Of a stretch of 64,000 nucleotides of DNA, positions 47,464 to 56,831 are shown piece after piece. Each line of letters starts with the position of its first letter. Positions within the stretch are counted from its first letter, which is position 1. The notes beneath the pieces are model-generated. The model saw only the letters and a program-made list of their open reading frames with translations, was not told the origin of the DNA and ran no database searches. The DNA lies in contig NC_092808.1 in NCBI RefSeq assembly GCF_040954645.1, positions 17,861,383 through 17,925,382 on the forward strand. Reading direction: 5' to 3'. Made by a program: the position numbers and the translations under genes. Source of the DNA: Diabrotica undecimpunctata (lineage: Eukaryota > Arthropoda > Insecta > Coleoptera > Chrysomelidae).

Positions 47464-47582
47464 TCATCATCATCATTTTGGCTTTACAACCCTGTGTGGG
47501 TCCTAGCCTCCCCAAGAATTTTTTTCCAGTCGTCCCTATCCATCGCCTTTCTCCGCCAAGCACGTATTTCCATATTTCGGCG
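47464..47582 (-). mobile_element. 119-bp RTE-tail insertion with 14-bp target duplication
   Basis: CGAATGTACCCCTA occurs at 47450-47463 and 47583-47596. The insert reads antisense as WRKAMDRDDWKKILGEARTH then TGL and a stop, followed by (ATG)n. It is an extremely 5'-truncated RTE-type 3' end within the piggyBac derivative. Confidence 0.88.
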
Positions 47583-47950
47583 CGAATGTACCCCTAGCCG
47601 ATCATAATTCATTTGTTTTTAATTTGAAACACCGTTACTGATTTTATGAATAGGATATTATTTGCAATACCCTAATGGACACAAAATAAGATTAGCCAAA
47701 CGAAACAGGCGCTAATTTCAAAAATATTACAAAAAATGTGTATCTGGGGTACAGCTGTACCCCACCCGGGAAGACGAAGGTTAAGCTAATACGTACTTTA
47801 AAATTTTTAGTTTCTTGTTTATTTTACTTGCTGTTTTAACTTTGTTTAATCTTAATAAATTGAAATTAGTGTATCTATCTTCGTTTTACTTATTGTTAAT
47901 AAGGACAGGTGACTTAGATAAAAATATTTTCGGGAAAAAAATACAACTTA

Positions 47951-48361
47951 GAAGCATATTGTCCTAAGTCTATTTTTTTTTTGCGTCTACATTGCGTCTA
48001 TACGAAGCCATGTTAGAGTTGCTTCCTAAGACAGAAAAGATTTATTTCCACGTTTAGAGCGATTGCGAAAGCCTTTCTGATGAGGCCTATTAGGCCGAAA
48101 TACGTATAAGCGGATGCGCAAGCGCCCTGTACGTGAAATCAAATCTTAACTGTCTTTTCCTTTCTATTTTTTTTTTTTGTAAAATTAGAATATTGCAAAA
48201 ATTTGAAATTGGTGGATTATAATACTCTACCTGTGCTACTAATTGCTTAGAAAAAACTGGTTATTCATTATTTATTTCTGTAATAATCCTACACATTCCC
48301 TGAAAACCGTTAATTCATTTTCCTGTAAAATCAATAAATTTGACTTAGGACAGTATGCTTC
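47951..48361. mobile_element. 411-bp inverted-repeat element carrying a hammerhead motif (copy 1)
   Basis: GAAGCATATTGTCCTAAGTC at 47951-47970 and the reverse complement of 48342-48361 match at 19 of 20 bases. There is no coding capacity. The hammerhead motif lies about 90 bp inside the left end. No clear target duplication was identified. Confidence 0.65.
48059..48125 (+). ncRNA. Hammerhead ribozyme motif, type I (copy 1)
   Basis: Elements in order: distal stem I strand GCGATTGCG (48059-48067), internal loop, proximal stem I strand, core CTGATGA (48077-48083), stem II GGCCT-ATT-AGGCC (48084-48096), GAAA (48097-48100), short stem III around TACGTAT, predicted cleavage after A48108, proximal AGCGG, then distal CGCAAGCGC (48117-48125). 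The distal strands pair at 8 of 9 positions. Proximal stem I has one U-C mismatch and one wobble. All conserved core positions fit the hammerhead consensus. Activity is inferred, not shown. Confidence 0.75.
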
Positions 48362-48369
48362 CGATATAA

Positions 48370-49370
48370 AGAGATACCTATATTAATATGTATTCACTGT
48401 TTGAAATTAAAATAAACGATTTTATTCTACACTATCTTCACTATAGACATTGTCCTTAACGCGCTCCCTGCGTCATTTGTTTATTATTGCAAAAATATGT
48501 GCCACTACGTAAAACAAATTATTTTTTATATTTTTTAGCATCAAGAAACGAGTTTGTTAGTGTGTGGTTTTTTTAGTGTGGTTCTTGCATATCGGTTCAA
48601 AATACTGATGGGCTACTGAGGTCCATAATCAAGAAAAGAACTTTGTGCGATACAATATATAAGTTACCTGCTTTTTGTTATAACTGTAGGAATTACTTTC
48701 ATTTCAGCCCTCGTATTTTAATTTCAACCCTGCTCACATAATAGCTTCACTTTCCTTTTAACCTTATTCTATGATTTACGACTTTTTTGTATGGCCTGTT
48801 TTTCTCGAATGAAAAATCGGTCCAGCGTTACTAATGCCAATCAGCGTCCAATACTTTTGTGTCTCAAAGCACGTTTTATGTTGACGTCTTTACAATCCAT
48901 TTTTCTTTTAAAGATAATTACATCTTCTTATCACTCAATATCGTTTATAGAGTTTAACTTTAATACAACCAAAAGGTATACATTATGATTGCTATTGTTA
49001 ATAAAATTTAACGATAAACTTTCATTATTATGACTTGTGGATGTAGGTGCTATACGATTGGATGGAATAATCGCGAATTTTATTAGAATAGAGCTGCTTC
49101 CATTCGAATTAATGAAAATAGGTACGTATCCTAACAATTTTAAAGAAATTTAAAGATAGCTATGAGATTTCTTAGATCTTTTATTCTTGATTTCTTGTAA
49201 ATCCACTTTCTTTTATCTTTTCAGCTTAATTCCAAGCACACATTTACAGTAGCGCATCGAGAATTTTCCTGAAGGGAGGGGAGGTTGGAATGGGTACCGA
49301 AAAAAAAGTTTTTGAAGCCACCTGCATTGTTAGTTCTTAAAATTTGTCATTAAATTAATTTAATTTAATT
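48370..49370. other. Spacer, no gene recognised (also 52253-53253)
   Basis: AT-rich sequence between the hammerhead element and a retroelement fragment; short open frames show no known motif. The same stretch recurs in unit 2. Confidence 0.45.
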
Positions 49371-49375
49371 TACTG

Positions 49376-49520
49376 AGGTTCAAAGTACACATCCAAAAGA
49401 CAGTAGGGAAGGCGAACCGAAATCTGGAGGCGTTGATACGGCTGATACCTAAAATTGGAGGCCCAGGTAGCACCAAAAGAAGGGTGCTAAATGGAATTCA
49501 ATGCTCAATAGAATCAGATT
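49376..49520 (+). pseudogene. R1/Jockey-like RT thumb fragment (copy 1)
   Basis: FKVHIQKTVGKANRNLEALI then RLIPKIGGPGSTKRRVL matches the F..H......KA......L.R..PN.GGP....RR.L pattern of R1-like ORF2 proteins. Short isolated piece. Confidence 0.6.
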
Positions 49521-49844
49521 GTGACAGTGAAAAAATCTCAAATTAATGATTGTATACGATGTTTAAATAAATATTTAAAGTAAATTGTTTTTTATCCAGT
49601 TCAAAAGTTTTCTATTTTTTAATTTATTAAGCATAGGGTTCTTTAGTTCAATTTTGTTGTGTTAATTTTGTATGTACATATTTTTTCAATTTGGTTTGAT
49701 AAATGGTGTAACCTACATCTAGTCTAATTATGTTTATTACAGTTTAGTCATTTTGTATGAATAATACTCGCTACGAGTCTCAAAGCTCTTGAAAATTGAA
49801 TCCATTAATCTCCATAACGATAGTAAAAACAAAGTCATTACATC

Positions 49845-50479
49845 AAAGCCAATAAAGTAGGTTTGAAAATCAATAATAGTAAAACCAAATCCATGAGAGT
49901 AAATGCAAGAAACAACACGCTATTTACTATCAACAACATGCAGATTGAAAATGTGGAAAGCTTTACGTATCTTGGAAGTATCGTAACAGAAGCGGAGGTG
50001 CAGAGGACGAATATACTACAAGGACAAAGATCCGCATATTCCAGTAAAATTTCATATCTCTTCTCTCTAAGGATGTGAAGCCTGGAAAGTGACAAAAACG
50101 CTTACAGATAAACTGCAGGTCTTTATTAATAAATGTCTACGACAAATTGTTCGTATTTTCTGGCCTAACATCATCAGAAACGAAGATCTACTACACCTGA
50201 TCGAACAAAAAAGGGAGGAACATCAAATAAAGTCCACAAAGTGGGGTTGGATTGGTCACACACTTAAAAAAAATAATTCCAATATTGCAAAGATTACCCT
50301 AGAGTGGAATCCCCAAGGAAGAAGAAAAAGAGGTCGCCCAGTACAAACTTGGAGAAGATCCATCATGGACGAAATAAGAGGTTAAGGAAAGTCTTGGAAT
50401 GAGGTGAAGGCCTTAGCGCAAAATAGAACCCGATCGCGCGTTTTCACTGAAGCTCTATGCTCCACTTAGGAGTTCAAGA

Positions 50480-50483
<4 letters not shown>
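49845..50483 (+). pseudogene. RTE-type ORF2 C-terminal fragment (copy 1)
   Basis: GLKINNSKTKSMRVNAR, NVESFTYLGSIVTEA, a shift, then KTLTDKLQVFINKCLRQIVR, WPNIIRNEDLLHLIEQKR, KWGWIGHTLKKNNSNIAKIT and NPQGRRKRGRPVQTWRRSIM. The element's 3' end runs into (TA)n at 50484, which looks like its tail. Confidence 0.85.

Positions 50484-50553
<70 letters not shown>
50484..50553. repeat. (TA)n microsatellite (copy 1)
   Basis: 70 bp of TA at the 3' end of the RTE fragment. Confidence 0.97.
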
Positions 50554-50555
<2 letters not shown>

Positions 50556-50748
50556 AATAAATAATTCTTAAATCCAAATTTAACACTAAATAAACAAAAT
50601 GATCAAGATGATGGAGCCATGAGGTAGATTTCTATTCAGTTTTTAGATCATAACTCATATATTTGCTTATATGCAATGTGCAATTTTATTTCTGATTATT
50701 ACGCTTTAAATAATTATTTACTGTAGGTGTTATTGGACAACCTGTAGG

Positions 50749-50830
50749 CAGTGGCGGCCCGTGAGGTAGTGCCATAGAGCCATGGCACTACCTTGCTAAC
50801 TATGCAGAAACATATTTTTTTATCTTTAAA
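50749..50830 (+). other. Possible hAT terminal sequence (also 54632-54713)
   Basis: CAGTGGCGGCCCGTGAGG resembles the CAGTGGCG-type terminus of ZMYM1-like hAT elements and is followed by a small GTAGTGCCAT/ATGGCACTAC palindrome. The copy at 54632 could be the 5' end of the hAT remnant at 59990-61403, now split by the RTE and DUF7869 insertions. No matching right end was found. Confidence 0.3.
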
Positions 50831-50884
50831 ACATCTTAATGCCTATTAATTATTTTGTGTGTATTTGTTTTACATATAACGAGT

Positions 50885-51614
50885 TTATTACAGCTGCCGC
50901 CGTTTCTCGCAACCTAGCTTCCAACGCCTGCGATCGTTCCAGTCATCTACTTGTAGACCCCTATCTTCCATTGCATCTTTTACTTCTTGTCTCCACGATC
51001 TTCTTGGTCTTCCCTTTTTCCTGCGGTTGGTGGGGATCCACTGTAACATTCTCTTTGGCCATCGTTGATCATTCATCCTTTCTACATGGCCATACCATTT
51101 CAGCCTTTTGCATTCTATAGTTTCCAGGACGTCAATGTCTATGCCCATACGCTCTCTGATTTCAGTATTCCTTACTCTATCTCTTCTAGTGAGTTGGCAA
51201 CATCTTCTCCAATAATTCATTTCCATTGCTTTTATTTTGGATGCGTCATTTTTATTTATTACCCAAAGCTCTGAACCATATGTAGCAATGCTTTCTATGA
51301 TACTTTTGTATATCCTAATTTTTGTGTTTCGGGTGATGTGGTTATTCCAAAGTATACTATTCAGTTGACGTATTGCTGAATTTCCTTGACCAATTCTAGT
51401 AGCTATTTCTTTTGTATTCCGACCATTGTTTGTAATGTTTACACCGAGATATTTATAGCTATCAGTATTTTGAATTTGTTTGCTTCCTAGTTCTAAGTGC
51501 TTTCCTTCACCTCCCACTATTACGTACTCTGTTTTTGATGGATTAATTGATAAGCCCCACTTAGTATATTCTTCATCTATTTTTCGTAACATGTAGTGGA
51601 TATCATCTTGATCT
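50885..51614 (-). pseudogene. RTE-type reverse transcriptase C-terminal part (unit 1, cut by duplication junction)
   Basis: From the junction leftward: MLRKIDEEYTKWGLSINPSK, YKYLGVNITNNGRNTKEIAT, IIESIATYGSELWVINKNDA, MNYWRRCCQLTRRDRVRN, LKWYGHVERMNDQRWPKRML and NRRKKGRPRRSWRQEVKDAM, with a stop at 50888. The frame is open from the junction to the stop. It is the truncated copy of 54771-56337. Confidence 0.92.
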
Positions 51615-51833
51615 GGGGTACAGTATCTGGGGTACAGCTGTACTCCACCCGGGAAGACGAAGGTTAAGCTAATACGTACTTTAAAATTTTTAGTTTCTTG
51701 TTTATTTTACTTGCTGTTTTAACTTTGTTTAATCTTAATAAATTGAAATTAGTGTATCTATCTTCGTTTTACTTATTGTTAATAAGGACAGGTGACTTAG
51801 ATAAAAATATTTTCGGGAAAAAAATACAACTTA

Positions 51834-52244
51834 GAAGCATATTGTCCTAAGTCTATTTTTTTTTTGCGTCTACATTGCGTCTATACGAAGCCATGTTAGA
51901 GTTGCTTCCTAAGACAGAAAAGATTTATTTCCACGTTTAGAGCGATTGCGAAAGCCTTTCTGATGAGGCCTATTAGGCCGAAATACGTATAAGCGGATGC
52001 GCAAGCGCCCTGTACGTGAAATCAAATCTTAACTGTCTTTTCCTTTCTATTTTTTTTTTTTGTAAAATTAGAATATTGCAAAAATTTGAAATTGGTGGAT
52101 TATAATACTCTACCTGTGCTACTAATTGCTTAGAAAAAACTGGTTATTCATTATTTATTTCTGTAATAATCCTACACATTCCCTGAAAACCGTTAATTCA
52201 TTTTCCTGTAAAATCAATAAATTTGACTTAGGACAGTATGCTTC
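51834..52244. mobile_element. 411-bp inverted-repeat element with hammerhead motif (copy 2)
   Basis: Duplicate of 47951-48361 within unit 2 of the tandem duplication. Confidence 0.65.
51942..52008 (+). ncRNA. Hammerhead ribozyme motif (copy 2)
   Basis: Identical to 48059-48125 as read; present because of the segmental duplication. Confidence 0.75.
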
Positions 52245-53258
52245 CGATATAAAGAGATACCTATATTAATATGTATTCACTGTTTGAAATTAAAATAAAC
52301 GATTTTATTCTACACTATCTTCACTATAGACATTGTCCTTAACGCGCTCCCTGCGTCATTTGTTTATTATTGCAAAAATATGTGCCACTACGTAAAACAA
52401 ATTATTTTTTATATTTTTTAGCATCAAGAAACGAGTTTGTTAGTGTGTGGTTTTTTTAGTGTGGTTCTTGCATATCGGTTCAAAATACTGATGGGCTACT
52501 GAGGTCCATAATCAAGAAAAGAACTTTGTGCGATACAATATATAAGTTACCTGCTTTTTGTTATAACTGTAGGAATTACTTTCATTTCAGCCCTCGTATT
52601 TTAATTTCAACCCTGCTCACATAATAGCTTCACTTTCCTTTTAACCTTATTCTATGATTTACGACTTTTTTGTATGGCCTGTTTTTCTCGAATGAAAAAT
52701 CGGTCCAGCGTTACTAATGCCAATCAGCGTCCAATACTTTTGTGTCTCAAAGCACGTTTTATGTTGACGTCTTTACAATCCATTTTTCTTTTAAAGATAA
52801 TTACATCTTCTTATCACTCAATATCGTTTATAGAGTTTAACTTTAATACAACCAAAAGGTATACATTATGATTGCTATTGTTAATAAAATTTAACGATAA
52901 ACTTTCATTATTATGACTTGTGGATGTAGGTGCTATACGATTGGATGGAATAATCGCGAATTTTATTAGAATAGAGCTGCTTCCATTCGAATTAATGAAA
53001 ATAGGTACGTATCCTAACAATTTTAAAGAAATTTAAAGATAGCTATGAGATTTCTTAGATCTTTTATTCTTGATTTCTTGTAAATCCACTTTCTTTTATC
53101 TTTTCAGCTTAATTCCAAGCACACATTTACAGTAGCGCATCGAGAATTTTCCTGAAGGGAGGGGAGGTTGGAATGGGTACCGAAAAAAAAGTTTTTGAAG
53201 CCACCTGCATTGTTAGTTCTTAAAATTTGTCATTAAATTAATTTAATTTAATTTACTG

Positions 53259-53403
53259 AGGTTCAAAGTACACATCCAAAAGACAGTAGGGAAGGCGAAC
53301 CGAAATCTGGAGGCGTTGATACGGCTGATACCTAAAATTGGAGGCCCAGGTAGCACCAAAAGAAGGGTGCTAAATGGAATTCAATGCTCAATAGAATCAG
53401 ATT
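53259..53403 (+). pseudogene. R1/Jockey-like RT thumb fragment (copy 2)
   Basis: Duplicate of 49376-49520. Confidence 0.6.
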
Positions 53404-53727
53404 GTGACAGTGAAAAAATCTCAAATTAATGATTGTATACGATGTTTAAATAAATATTTAAAGTAAATTGTTTTTTATCCAGTTCAAAAGTTTTCTATTT
53501 TTTAATTTATTAAGCATAGGGTTCTTTAGTTCAATTTTGTTGTGTTAATTTTGTATGTACATATTTTTTCAATTTGGTTTGATAAATGGTGTAACCTACA
53601 TCTAGTCTAATTATGTTTATTACAGTTTAGTCATTTTGTATGAATAATACTCGCTACGAGTCTCAAAGCTCTTGAAAATTGAATCCATTAATCTCCATAA
53701 CGATAGTAAAAACAAAGTCATTACATC

Positions 53728-54362
53728 AAAGCCAATAAAGTAGGTTTGAAAATCAATAATAGTAAAACCAAATCCATGAGAGTAAATGCAAGAAACAACA
53801 CGCTATTTACTATCAACAACATGCAGATTGAAAATGTGGAAAGCTTTACGTATCTTGGAAGTATCGTAACAGAAGCGGAGGTGCAGAGGACGAATATACT
53901 ACAAGGACAAAGATCCGCATATTCCAGTAAAATTTCATATCTCTTCTCTCTAAGGATGTGAAGCCTGGAAAGTGACAAAAACGCTTACAGATAAACTGCA
54001 GGTCTTTATTAATAAATGTCTACGACAAATTGTTCGTATTTTCTGGCCTAACATCATCAGAAACGAAGATCTACTACACCTGATCGAACAAAAAAGGGAG
54101 GAACATCAAATAAAGTCCACAAAGTGGGGTTGGATTGGTCACACACTTAAAAAAAATAATTCCAATATTGCAAAGATTACCCTAGAGTGGAATCCCCAAG
54201 GAAGAAGAAAAAGAGGTCGCCCAGTACAAACTTGGAGAAGATCCATCATGGACGAAATAAGAGGTTAAGGAAAGTCTTGGAATGAGGTGAAGGCCTTAGC
54301 GCAAAATAGAACCCGATCGCGCGTTTTCACTGAAGCTCTATGCTCCACTTAGGAGTTCAAGA

Positions 54363-54366
<4 letters not shown>
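53728..54366 (+). pseudogene. RTE-type ORF2 C-terminal fragment (copy 2)
   Basis: Duplicate of 49845-50483, followed by the (TA)n run at 54367-54436. Confidence 0.85.

Positions 54367-54436
<70 letters not shown>
54367..54436. repeat. (TA)n microsatellite (copy 2)
   Basis: Same length as the copy at 50484-50553. Confidence 0.97.
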
Positions 54437-54438
<2 letters not shown>

Positions 54439-54770
54439 AATAAATAATTCTTAAATCCAAATTTAACACTAAATAAACAAAATGATCAAGATGATGGAGC
54501 CATGAGGTAGATTTCTATTCAGTTTTTAGATCATAACTCATATATTTGCTTATATGCAATGTGCAATTTTATTTCTGATTATTACGCTTTAAATAATTAT
54601 TTACTGTAGGTGTTATTGGACAACCTGTAGGCAGTGGCGGCCCGTGAGGTAGTGCCATAGAGCCATGGCACTACCTTGCTAACTATGCAGAAACATATTT
54701 TTTTATCTTTAAAACATCTTAATGCCTATTAATTATTTTGTGTGTATTTGTTTTACATATAACGAGTTTA

Positions 54771-56337
54771 TTACAGCTGCCGCCGTTTCTCGCAACCTAG
54801 CTTCCAACGCCTGCGATCGTTCCAGTCATCTACTTGTAGACCCCTATCTTCCATTGCATCTTTTACTTCTTGTCTCCACGATCTTCTTGGTCTTCCCTTT
54901 TTCCTGCGGTTGGTGGGGATCCACTGTAACATTCTCTTTGGCCATCGTTGATCATTCATCCTTTCTACATGGCCATACCATTTCAGCCTTTTGCATTCTA
55001 TAGTTTCCAGGACGTCAATGTCTATGCCCATACGCTCTCTGATTTCAGTATTCCTTACTCTATCTCTTCTAGTGAGTTGGCAACATCTTCTCCAATAATT
55101 CATTTCCATTGCTTTTATTTTGGATGCGTCATTTTTATTTATTACCCAAAGCTCTGAACCATATGTAGCAATGCTTTCTATGATACTTTTGTATATCCTA
55201 ATTTTTGTGTTTCGGGTGATGTGGTTATTCCAAAGTATACTATTCAGTTGACGTATTGCTGAATTTCCTTGACCAATTCTAGTAGCTATTTCTTTTGTAT
55301 TCCGACCATTGTTTGTAATGTTTACACCGAGATATTTATAGCTATCAGTATTTTGAATTTGTTTGCTTCCTAGTTCTAAGTGCTTTCCTTCACCTCCCAC
55401 TATTACGTACTCTGTTTTTGATGGATTAATTGATAAGCCCCACTTAGTATATTCTTCATCTATTTTTCGTAACATGTAGTGGATATCATCTTGATCTTCT
55501 GCAAGTATTACTTGGTCATCCGCAAAATGCAAGCTGTACAGTGTATGGTCTCCAATTTTAACACCCATAGGTTCACATTTTCTTTTCCAAATATCCAAAA
55601 CCCCCTCCAAATAAATCTTCAAGAGTGTAGGTGAAATGCAGCAGCCTTGGCGAAGTCCTTTGGTCACATTTATCTTTTTTGTCACTTTTTGTCCAATCTT
55701 TATTACACTCGTCATATCATCGTACAACTTCCTTACAGCATTAATGTAAATCGGTGGAATATTCTTGTCTTCTAGCACCTGCCATAGCTTGGCTAATGGG
55801 ACACTGTCATACGCTTTTTAAAGATCAATAAATACCATGTGTCTCCATATTATGTTCCAAACGCTTTTCTATTGTTTGTTTTAGGCAGAACACATTGTCT
55901 ATACAAGAACGACCAGTACGAAAGCCACTCTGATCTTCAGCGTCTTCCCAGCAATCTTCAATTCGGCTCTTAATTATCTTCCCGTAGACTCTACAGATTG
56001 AGTTAGTTACACTAAGCCCTCGGTAGTTCTTACAATCTTTTCTGTCGCCTTTATTTTTGCATAGATTGCTGATATATGCAGTTTTCCATTCTGGGGGTAG
56101 CTCTTCTCCTCTCAGGAATAAATTAAAAGTATAAGCCAATAGCTGAAATAGTTTGTCAGGGCCATATTTAATTAGTTCAATGGGTACTCCCCCCGGTCCT
56201 GGAGCCTTTCCATTTTTCATAGCGTTTGTTGTGTATTTGTTTTTATCTTCATAAATTATATGAAATTTGACAACTGGAAAATTATTATAAAGGACACATA
56301 TCCTCTTGCAAATTACGTTCATTGGTATGCACACCAA
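54771..56337 (-). pseudogene. RTE-type reverse transcriptase, longest copy
   Basis: Reading leftward: NAMKNGKAPGPGGVPIELIK, WKTAYISNLCKNKGDRKDCK, NYRGLSVTNSICRVYGKI, QSGFRTGRSCIDNVFCLKQT. After a frameshift and a stop at about 55820 come KAYDSVP, TKGLRQGCCISPTLLKIYLE and HFADDQVILAEDQDD (FADD, about 55525), continuing open for 335 codons to 54771 with the thumb and C-terminal domain. The upstream endonuclease is cut off where the DUF7869 transposon begins at 56345. Confidence 0.92.
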
Positions 56338-56365
56338 ATGAATTTCCGTACCTCAGAGCAAAACT

Positions 56366-56652
56366 GTATTAAGTCCAAAATTTCAGTTTTCTACTTTTTT
56401 GGCTCACTGGGATTAAAATTTTCCGCTTTATTCAATGGTGCTTCTTATTCGCTGTTTCGACTGAAATTGGCCAAAATAACCTTTTATGAACAGTGTTAAG
56501 TCCACATTGCGCTTAGAGCAAAACAGTATCTTCTGCATTTCAAATGTATTAGATCCAAAGTGGCGTGTACATTTCCCAGGGCAAAACCATATTATGTCCA
56601 ACAAAAAGTATTATGTCCCACATAATGTAATTCAAGCAAAGCATTAAGTCCA
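56366..56652 (+). promoter_or_regulatory. Subterminal repeat array of the DUF7869 element
   Basis: GTATTAAGTCCA (56366), GTGTTAAGTCCA (56493), GTATTAGATCCA (56545), ATATTATGTCCA (56589), GTATTATGTCC (56608) and GCATTAAGTCCA (56641). Three copies are preceded by AGAGCAAAAC or AGGGCAAAAC. This resembles the transposase-binding arrays of other DNA transposons. Confidence 0.7.
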
Positions 56653-56831
56653 CAATCTTTTAAAATTTGACAAGTCTGTGCTTGTTGAGGTGTGAATTAC
56701 ATAGTACAATACGTGCGTTTGTTCAGTTCGCTATTTGCAGTGTATTGAAGCGCATGTTCTCTTCGCTTTTAAACCCGGTGTTATGTTTTTTGTTTAAGTC
56801 ATGCATGTTAAATTAAACGAGATAGCCAAAA

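Larger units (their letters stand above)
46672..47784 (-). mobile_element. piggyBac-like element, internally deleted
   Basis: Flanked by TTAA at 46672-46675 and 47781-47784. Perfect 13-bp inverted repeats CCTTCGTCTTCCC (46676-46688) and its complement (47768-47780). Additional inner repeats around GGGGTACA/TGTACCCC occur near both ends (46733, 47454, 47590, 47745). It contains an antisense transposase C-terminus and a 119-bp retroelement tail. Confidence 0.9.
47740..51614. repeat. Tandem segmental duplication, unit 1
   Basis: Same sequence as 51623-55497 at an offset of 3883. Only one difference was noticed (C at 47761, T at 51644); even the (TA)n run has equal length. The unit starts in the right end of the piggyBac-like element and ends within an antisense RTE reverse transcriptase. 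Confidence 0.96.
51623..55497. repeat. Tandem segmental duplication, unit 2
   Basis: Second copy. At its right edge the RTE reverse transcriptase continues uninterrupted to 56337, so this edge is the ancestral one. The 8-bp filler GGGGTACA (51615-51622) between units repeats the beginning of the unit. Confidence 0.96.
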
